From CALMEH01 sp964548225 (GTDB lineage: Bacteria > Acidobacteriota > Blastocatellia > Pyrinomonadales > Pyrinomonadaceae), in contig CAZJQP010000009.1 of the NCBI GenBank assembly GCA_964548225.1, positions 23,972 through 87,971 on the forward strand: a DNA stretch of 64,000 nt, written 5' to 3'. Below, in pieces: positions 58,250 through 64,000 of this stretch. The first letter of the stretch is position 1; each line of letters starts with the position of its first letter. Below the pieces are notes generated by a model. It saw only the letters and a list, made by a program, of their open reading frames with translations. It was not told the DNA's origin and searched no databases. The position numbers and the translations under genes were made by a program.

Positions 58250-58321
58250 AGTTTCTGGTTTCTGGTTTCTGGTTAAAAGAGGTTTTCCCAACCAGAAACT
58301 TGAAACCAGAAACCAGAAACT
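58248..58321. repeat. word hairpin (GGTTTCT / AGAAACC words)
   Basis: TTTAGTTTCTGGTTTCTGGT words (58246-58275) face AACCAGAAACTTGAAACCAG and AAACCAGAAACTA words (58289-58322). The RidA stop codon (58320-58322) lies in the right end. Confidence 0.8.
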
Positions 58322-58697
58322 AAATTAAAGCTATGCAATCAATCTCGACTCGCGCATCCCGCGGCAAACGCGCCGCTTGAACCGTTGCGCGAGCCGGTTT
58401 GTTTTCGCTGAAATATTTTGCGTAAATTTCATTCATTGCTGCGAAATCGTTCATATCAGCAAGAAATACGGTTGTTTTCACGACTTTATTCAAACTGCTT
58501 CCCGCCGCTTCCAATACTGCCGATAAATTCTTTAAAACTTGTTCGGTTTGCTCCGAAACATCGTTTGAAACAAATTCGCCGGTTGAAATATCAATCGGAA
58601 TTTGCCCTGAACAAAAAATCATTCCGCCCGCTTTTACAGCTTGCGAATATGGTCCGATTGCGCCCGGCGCGTTTTCAGTTGAAATAATCTCTATCAC
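58320..58697 (-). CDS. ridA: RidA-family reactive intermediate/imine deaminase
   Basis: 125 residues from the GTG at 58697, which has AAAGG at 7-nt spacing and gives the usual RidA length; a TTG nine codons earlier lacks a ribosome site. Characteristic are ENAPGAIGPYSQAVKAGGMI, FCSGQIPID, and the C-terminal motif KPARATVQAARLPRDARVEI (with the catalytic Arg and Glu). It hydrolyses reactive enamines/imines that leak from PLP enzymes such as threonine dehydratase, guarding cofactors in the cytoplasm. Confidence 0.92.
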   Translation of the reverse strand: MIEIISTENAPGAIGPYSQAVKAGGMIFCSGQIPIDISTGEFVSNDVSEQTEQVLKNLSAVLEAAGSSLNKVVKTTVFLADMNDFAAMNEIYAKYFSENKPARATVQAARLPRDARVEIDCIALI

Positions 58698-58808
58698 TAT
58701 TTTGCCTTTATTTCGTTTCTTCAAACAAAAGGCAGATTTTAACAGATAAAAATTGAAAAGAAAAGTTTGCGCTTTGAGTTTATTGCCGCCGATAACACAA
58801 ACTTTTAT

Positions 58809-59051
58809 CTAATCCGTCAATTTTATGTTGTTTTCGTTGTATTTGATAGAAATTATTGCCAAACCAAACATCGAAATCTTTTCCATCACACCTTGCAAAG
58901 CCGATTGGTCGGCGATAAAACCCGAAATTATGGTCGAATCCGATTCGACTTTGATATTCATCGAGTCAAACCATTCTTCCCAATGCGGTTCGAGTTTGCC
59001 TTTAACCTTTATTTCACAAAAACCTTTTTCAAGTTGATTTTCTCTTTCCAT
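58809..59051 (-). CDS. small conserved unknown protein
   Basis: 80 residues from the ATG at 59051 with AGAGGA upstream; the longer frame adds 14 residues without a ribosome site. The pattern CEIKVKGKLEPHWEEWFDSM, then TIISGFIADQSALQGVMEKI and GLAIISI is that of short proteins found in many bacteria near regulators, built like one beta-alpha-beta-beta-alpha-beta unit. The function is unknown, perhaps ligand binding. A conserved motif shared with the far side of the MalT-like gene lies 63-94 bp upstream. Confidence 0.75.
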   Translation of the reverse strand: MERENQLEKGFCEIKVKGKLEPHWEEWFDSMNIKVESDSTIISGFIADQSALQGVMEKISMFGLAIISIKYNENNIKLTD

Positions 59052-59113
59052 TTCTAAATTCCTCTGTGTTTCAATCAGATGAAACATAATCAAAATTTAG
59101 AATTTCGGCAGGT

Positions 59114-59145
59114 GTAATGTGATGTCCCGAAAGATACATTTTGAA
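59114..59145 (-). promoter_or_regulatory. 32-bp motif, left copy (ATGT-N10-ACAT)
   Basis: GTAAT-N4-TGTCCCGAAAGATACATTTT-GAA on the plus strand. The same motif in inverted orientation is at 62200-62231 with one mismatch in the 23-bp core. The core is a dyad ATGT-N10-ACAT. It lies upstream of the 58809 gene and just past the end of the MalT-like gene. Confidence 0.65.
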
Positions 59146-59165
59146 TTTTCGATTTTGGATTGATT

Positions 59166-62096
59166 TTAGATTATTCCGAATTTGCGAGCGAGTTCGATAG
59201 CTTGGACGCGGCTGTGAACGTCTAACTTGCTGTAAATATTATTGATATGGCGTTTGACAGTTCCGGCGGCGATGAAAAGTTTGTTGCCGATTTGCTGATT
59301 TGAAAATCCTTGTGCGACCAAAGCCAAAACCTCAATCTCGCGCTCACTCAAAGGATCGTTTCGATACCACCAAGGCAAATCTTCGGCTTGATTTGAAACA
59401 GCGGAAATCGGTTTTGGAACATCATTCTCGCCGAAAGATTTAATGAGCGTCAGAACATAATTTAGCAGTCGCGGCGATTCATTTCCCCATATTTTCCCGC
59501 GTTTTTTGAGAATTATTTGAAGCAAATCATAGACCGTTTCGCCTTCATCGGTAAAACTGCGAATGAAATTTTCAGATTCCCCGAATTTTACGGCTTTTTC
59601 GATTATTTCAACGGCTTTATTTTCATCACCGGAGTTTTTTTGTGCGATAGATTGCAGAATCATAGTTTCAAGGACAATACGTTGGCGTTTGCCTTCTTCA
59701 GCCGAACTTTGCAAACGACTTAATAAAACTGAGGCTTGTTCCGGTTTCTCCCGCGCTATCAGCCAACGGGCAAAGGTCAAATGTGCCGGTTCGCTTTGAT
59801 AGTCGGGAGTGTCGTCCGCACTAAGTCCGCTATTTTTTGCCCAATTATCAGTAAAAGCAATATCACCACGCCGTAAATTAATAAACGCAGCTAAGGCATT
59901 TATTTGTTTGATAACCGTTTCATTTTGATATTTCGTAACTTGTTTTAATCCGCTTTCGAGTATTTTTTGAGATTGTTCCGTATCGCCGCATTGCTCCAAC
60001 ATTAAAATCAAACTTTTCAGATTTTGCAGGTCGAGAACCATATAAATTACCCGTCCCGTTTGATTGATCAGTTTCAAGGCTTCCTCAAGATAGAATTTTG
60101 CCGTTTCGAGTTCGTTCCGTTCGCGGTAAATATCGCATAAAAAACTATTTGGATAAATTTGCGGGTCGGGACGCTTCGGAATATTTTCTTTGGCAAATTT
60201 AATTACGCTTTGCAGTTCTTCCGCGCCTTCCTGCAAACGTCCTTGCATCGCACAAACAAACCCCAAATATGTTCGCGCCCAAGTTTCAAAAAGGAAATGT
60301 TTGGCTTGGCGGTAGTTGGGAAGTGCCTCGAGCAAAGTCTGTTCACTCTGCGTCATATCTCCTTGCAAAAACGTATATGCGACTCGTGTATGCGTGGCAA
60401 CGGCAAATTGTATAACATCGTTCGGCGGCAATAAATCAAAGGATTTTTGACTAAGTTGCATCGCTTTAGTCAAATTACCGCAAGCAACCGCCATAAAACA
60501 GCGCGATGCCCAAACTGAACTCAACAAATTATTTCTAACTTCTTCCGGTTCTGAGGTCTCGATAATTTGCAAATATTTTTCGGCTTTTTCAAACTCATCT
60601 TTGTAAAGCAAAGTCGGAATATACCAAAAACACAACATCGGACGAGTTTTCAGTGCATATTCGGGAATGTCCTCAATCCAGCGTTTTAATCTTTCAAATT
60701 TGCCAAGTGAAACAAATTGATAACCAATCGGCTCAAGCAAACTTAAGGCGCGTTCCCAATCTTCCGCCGCCAAAGCGTAGCCGATGGATTCTTCTGTCAA
60801 ATCGTTTTTTTCGCACCAAAGACTTGCTTTCGTTTGAAGTTCCAAAATTTTGTCAGGCTGTTTCTGCTTAAATTTGAAACGTAGAAAGTCTGCAAAAAGA
60901 TGATGATAGCGAAACCATTCGGCTTTGTTGTCGAGCGGAAAAAGAAACAAATTTGCTCTTTCGAGTTGTTCGAGCATCATCTGTCCGTCTGTTTTTTCCG
61001 TCAACGCATTGCACAAATCGCCCGACAGCCGATTTAGAACAGCAGTTTGAAGCAGAAAATCTTGGACATTTGGTGGTTGGCTATTCAAAACTTCTTCAAC
61101 CAAATAATCAAGAATGAAACGATCGTTTCCGGCAAATTCGCTGATTAAATCCGATTTATTTTTACGCCCTTGGAGACTCAGGGCAGAAAGTTGCAATCCT
61201 GTAATCCAACCTTCTGTGCGATTTTCCAATCTTCCGATGTCTTCTGATGAAAGATCTAAATCCATCAATTCGTTAAGAAAAATCGAGCTTTCATCGGTGT
61301 CAAAACGCAAATCGGCGGCGCGGATTTCAGTCATCTCGCCTTTTGCTCGCAGGCGTGCTACAGGAAACGGCAAATCGTTGCGGCTGGCAATTATCAAATG
61401 CGCTTGTTGCGGAAGATGTTCGAGAAAAAAAGCAATTGATTCGTGAATTTCGAGTTCGTGAACCAGGTGATAATCGTCCAAAACAAGGACAAAATCATTT
61501 TCAAGCTCGGCAATTTCATTTATCAAACCGCTGAGAGCCGGTTTCAACGGCAACGGATGTGAAGACTGCAAAAGATCGGAAGCCGTCGCGCCCAAATTAT
61601 TATCAACGGTTTGTAATGCGCCAATCAGATAATCCAAAAAACGTGCCGGTTCATTGTCTTCAGCGTCGAGCGAAACCCAAGCCGCAGGAATTTCCGTCTG
61701 TTTGAGCCACGATGCAAGAACAGAAGTTTTACCGAATCCGGCAGGCGCACAAACTAAAGTCAGTTTATTTTTTCCGCCTTCATTCAAACGATCTATCAAT
61801 CTCTGGCGATAAACAAAATTTGAACGAGCTTTCGGAACATAAAGTTTGGTTGCCAATCTTTGGCTCGTCCAATCATTCTGCTTGAGAGATGGCAAGTTCT
61901 TCTCAAAACTGCTTGGCTGATCTGATTTTATTTTGGAAATTTGAAGCGGAGATGGGCGTTGCGACAATAGAGTTTCCGCCTGTAAATCATAAAATTGACT
62001 GTCCCGATAATGAGTTACAAGCGGAGTTCTGTCCTCAAAACAGAAATTCAAGGTATCATCGGAATAAACCTGATTACAATCTGGACATCGTTTCAT
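59166..62096 (-). CDS. MalT-like LuxR-family ATP-dependent regulator with N-terminal zinc ribbon
   Basis: 976 residues. An N-terminal zinc ribbon (MKRCPDCNQVYSDDTLNFCF) is followed by a STAND NTPase with Walker A APAGFGKTS (117-125) and Walker B LVLDDYHLVHE. A long helical TPR-like part spans about 400-860, and the LuxR HTH at the end reads LSEREIEVLALVAQGFSNQQ, then TVKRHINNIYSKLDV. This is the MalT/LAL layout: ligand and ATP drive oligomers that switch on target promoters. Inverted 32-bp motifs on both sides of the gene are good candidates for its binding sites, which would link it to the 58809 gene and the monooxygenase. Confidence 0.93.
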   Translation of the reverse strand: MKRCPDCNQVYSDDTLNFCFEDRTPLVTHYRDSQFYDLQAETLLSQRPSPLQISKIKSDQPSSFEKNLPSLKQNDWTSQRLATKLYVPKARSNFVYRQRLIDRLNEGGKNKLTLVCAPAGFGKTSVLASWLKQTEIPAAWVSLDAEDNEPARFLDYLIGALQTVDNNLGATASDLLQSSHPLPLKPALSGLINEIAELENDFVLVLDDYHLVHELEIHESIAFFLEHLPQQAHLIIASRNDLPFPVARLRAKGEMTEIRAADLRFDTDESSIFLNELMDLDLSSEDIGRLENRTEGWITGLQLSALSLQGRKNKSDLISEFAGNDRFILDYLVEEVLNSQPPNVQDFLLQTAVLNRLSGDLCNALTEKTDGQMMLEQLERANLFLFPLDNKAEWFRYHHLFADFLRFKFKQKQPDKILELQTKASLWCEKNDLTEESIGYALAAEDWERALSLLEPIGYQFVSLGKFERLKRWIEDIPEYALKTRPMLCFWYIPTLLYKDEFEKAEKYLQIIETSEPEEVRNNLLSSVWASRCFMAVACGNLTKAMQLSQKSFDLLPPNDVIQFAVATHTRVAYTFLQGDMTQSEQTLLEALPNYRQAKHFLFETWARTYLGFVCAMQGRLQEGAEELQSVIKFAKENIPKRPDPQIYPNSFLCDIYRERNELETAKFYLEEALKLINQTGRVIYMVLDLQNLKSLILMLEQCGDTEQSQKILESGLKQVTKYQNETVIKQINALAAFINLRRGDIAFTDNWAKNSGLSADDTPDYQSEPAHLTFARWLIAREKPEQASVLLSRLQSSAEEGKRQRIVLETMILQSIAQKNSGDENKAVEIIEKAVKFGESENFIRSFTDEGETVYDLLQIILKKRGKIWGNESPRLLNYVLTLIKSFGENDVPKPISAVSNQAEDLPWWYRNDPLSEREIEVLALVAQGFSNQQIGNKLFIAAGTVKRHINNIYSKLDVHSRVQAIELARKFGII

Positions 62097-62199
62097 CTAT
62101 TTATCTGCCGGAAACCGCAATGTTATTGAGTTTTAGTCTACACCCCAACCTGATAAATGGCAATTTTTCAAAAAATCTATGATTTATTCAGAATACACC

Positions 62200-62231
62200 T
62201 TCAAAATGTGTCTTTCGGGACATTTAATTAC
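62200..62231 (+). promoter_or_regulatory. 32-bp motif, right copy (AAATGT-N10-ACATTT)
   Basis: TTCAAAATGTGTCTTTCGGG-ACA-N4-ATTAC, the inverted match of 59114-59145. Here the dyad is AAATGT-N10-ACATTT. It lies in the divergent gap, 104 bp before the MalT-like start and 150 bp before the monooxygenase start. Confidence 0.65.
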
Positions 62232-62381
62232 ATATTTGTTTTATTACTCTAAAATTGTCTTGAAGCAAAGTGTAACAAGGCAGCATAGCAACACTCTCCG
62301 CTCTGAAAATGCTTGATTTAATTCTTTTGGACGGCGAATTTTAACGATGCAATTATAATTTAATTTTTTGAGGATAAATTT

Positions 62382-63941
62382 ATGAATACGAAAATCAAAA
62401 CGGAAGTAATCATCATCGGCGGAGGTCCGACGGGGCTTTCATTGGCTTGTCAATTTATTCGTTATGGAGTGGATTTTGTCATCATTGACAAAAAAGAAAC
62501 TATCACAACGCATTCTAAAGCGTTGGGTGTTCACGCACGGACTTTGGAAATTTACGAACAGTTGGGTTTAGCTCAAGAAGCCGTGCAACAAGGCGCAATT
62601 ACGAGAAAAGCACGTTTTTTGGAAGGCGGCGAAATAAAAGGCGAAGTAGATTTGGCAAGCGTCGGACACGGCTTGAGCCAGTATCCGTATATGCTTGTTC
62701 TCGAACAAAGCAAAAATGAACGTCTGCTTTACGATTATGTTTTGGAACACGGACACGATGTTTTGTGGCAAACCGAATTGGAAAGTTTTTCGCAAGACGA
62801 AACAGGCGTAACGGCAAATATTAAAAACATTAACGGTGAAACTTTCATCGTCGAAGCAAAATATTTAGTCGGTTGCGACGGTGCAAAAAGTCCTGTCCGC
62901 CACCAACTCGGATTGAAGTTTGAGGGCAACACTTTTGAACGGATTTTTTATGTTGCAGATGCGCGGGTTGATTGGAAATTTTCGCACGATGCACTTCAGC
63001 TTTGTCTGGGCAAAAATTCCATCGTTGCGCTTTTTCCGATGCCGGGCGAAAACCGTTACCGAGTTGTCGGTTCATTTCCCGAAGAATTTGCCAAAGACGA
63101 AGGCGAAATTTTGTATGAAGAAATCGAACAAAGAATCAATGTAGAAGCCAAACTCGAACTCGATATTTCCGATGTTCGTTGGTTTTCAACTTACAAAGTC
63201 CATACGCGCCGCGTTGAAAATTTTCGTCAAGGCAGATGCTTTTTAGCGGGCGATTCGGCACACGTTCACACACCTGCGGGCGGACAAGGAATGAACACAG
63301 GCATTCAGGACGGTTACAATCTGGCGTGGAAATTAGCTTTTGTTTTGCGGGGCAACGCCGATGAAAAAATTCTGGACAGCTACAATTCGGAGCGTTTCGA
63401 AAATGCCGGAAATCTTTTGAAAACCACCGACCGGATGTTCAACTTTCTGGCGGGCGAAGATTGGTTTTTGAATCTGATTCGCACATATCTTTTCCCGCGT
63501 CTAATGGGAAAAGCATTGAATATTGAAGCGGTTAGAAAAGAATTTTTCAGCCGTCTTTCGCAAATCGGTATCAATTACCAAAATCACGCTTTGAGCCGAC
63601 ACGAAAACGATCAAAATTTTGAAGTCAAAGCCGGAGACCGAATGCCGTATTTTCTGGTAGAAGGTGAAAGCATTTTTGACCGTCTGCGGCAACCTAAATT
63701 TCATCTGCTGATTTTTTCCGACGGTGAGAGCGATTATCAAACGATACAAGATGAAATCAAAAAGGACTATAACGATTTAATTGATTTTCACGTCATTCCG
63801 CTCTATCCGCACGTTGAAGAACTTTTCGGGACAAATAAACCTTTTCAGGTTTTGCTTAGACCTGATAATTATCTTGCTTTTCTTTCGCCGGACACTACAC
63901 TGAAAGATTTGAGAGCATATCTTGAACAAGTGATTTTTTGA
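62382..63941 (+). CDS. FAD-dependent aromatic-ring-type monooxygenase
   Basis: 519 residues with GAGG 8 nt before the ATG. Motifs of the PHBH/TfdB group: the FAD site VIIIGGGPTGLSLACQF at the N-terminus, the middle CDGAKSPVRHQLGLKF, and FLAGDSAHVHTPAGGQGMNT near 285. The C-terminal about 130 residues form the thioredoxin-like end of phenol-type hydroxylases (RMPYFLVEGESIFDRLRQPK). It hydroxylates an aromatic or polyketide-like substrate with NAD(P)H and O2. No pathway genes are visible and the substrate is unknown. It is divergent from the MalT-like regulator, which may control it. The last 59 bp of the window hold nothing recognisable. Confidence 0.9.
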   Translation: MNTKIKTEVIIIGGGPTGLSLACQFIRYGVDFVIIDKKETITTHSKALGVHARTLEIYEQLGLAQEAVQQGAITRKARFLEGGEIKGEVDLASVGHGLSQYPYMLVLEQSKNERLLYDYVLEHGHDVLWQTELESFSQDETGVTANIKNINGETFIVEAKYLVGCDGAKSPVRHQLGLKFEGNTFERIFYVADARVDWKFSHDALQLCLGKNSIVALFPMPGENRYRVVGSFPEEFAKDEGEILYEEIEQRINVEAKLELDISDVRWFSTYKVHTRRVENFRQGRCFLAGDSAHVHTPAGGQGMNTGIQDGYNLAWKLAFVLRGNADEKILDSYNSERFENAGNLLKTTDRMFNFLAGEDWFLNLIRTYLFPRLMGKALNIEAVRKEFFSRLSQIGINYQNHALSRHENDQNFEVKAGDRMPYFLVEGESIFDRLRQPKFHLLIFSDGESDYQTIQDEIKKDYNDLIDFHVIPLYPHVEELFGTNKPFQVLLRPDNYLAFLSPDTTLKDLRAYLEQVIF

Positions 63942-64000
63942 AAAAGAAAAACGATAAAAAGGCTTTCCGATCAATGCGGAAACGCGCACGGAGTAAGCGT

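Noticed and set aside
1..64000. tRNA, rRNA or tmRNA genes
   Set aside because: Gaps were read on both strands for cloverleaf-like or rRNA segments and none was convincing. A tRNA scan would be decisive.

Overview
The window looks like chromosomal DNA of an Acidobacteriota bacterium, most plausibly class Blastocatellia (Pyrinomonadales-like). This placement is inferred from gene content only. The evidence is two VWA proteins of the acidobacterial type, two ECF-sigma/Ser-Thr-kinase-TPR pairs, a CSLREA/parallel beta-helix giant, delta-60 and FG-GAP surface proteins, Asn/Thr-rich tails on envelope proteins, and many structured intergenic repeats. Base composition is AT-leaning. No rRNA, tRNA, CRISPR array, transposase or prophage was recognised.

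Layout: 1-1.6 kb, end of a C5-cytosine methyltransferase with a probable restriction enzyme and a small partner. 1.6-5.3 kb, lineage-specific unknown, SAM methyltransferase, repeat-rich gap, 2Fe-2S ferredoxin. 5.3-15.1 kb, FHA-trypsin membrane protein convergent with a 2689-residue exported beta-helix protein. 15.3-22.5 kb, two sigma/kinase modules around an unknown gene. 22.6-29.3 kb, FtsX-like permease, proC, then thrB, divergent from thrC-thrA. 29.4-35 kb, PadR regulator and a broken-up arginine cluster (argC, small ORF, argD; P-loop protein, argR). 35.2-38.1 kb, pilC-pilB. 38.4-40.6 kb, two VWA proteins. 40.7-44.3 kb, a miniature bacterial-microcompartment locus (two BMC shell proteins, an acylating aldehyde dehydrogenase, two small proteins). 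44.5-47 kb, rodZ-like gene and guaB. 47-49.1 kb, repeat-dense gap with two small secreted proteins. 49.1-54.6 kb, paralogue of the 1.9-kb unknown, CadC-like TPR regulator, lipoprotein, delta-60 protein. 54.6-64 kb, ABC-F ATPase, parvulin-type chaperone, rpmB, RidA, a small unknown, a MalT/LuxR regulator bracketed by 32-bp inverted motifs, and an FAD monooxygenase.

The most striking content is the repeat landscape. (i) Hairpins built from tandem 6-9-nt words differ in sequence from locus to locus but share one architecture. They sit against stop codons, and the same word sets also appear in frame inside at least six proteins (two kinases, ThrC, aldehyde dehydrogenase, ABC-F, the beta-helix giant). 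(ii) Three intergenic arrays are phased at 20-21 bp. (iii) Four copies of a ~140-bp terminal-inverted-repeat element occur. (iv) Several long perfect palindromes and chains of hairpins are present, sometimes nested. Functionally the genes are mostly housekeeping (Thr, Arg, Pro, GMP synthesis, ribosome, envelope) mixed with signalling and surface proteins.
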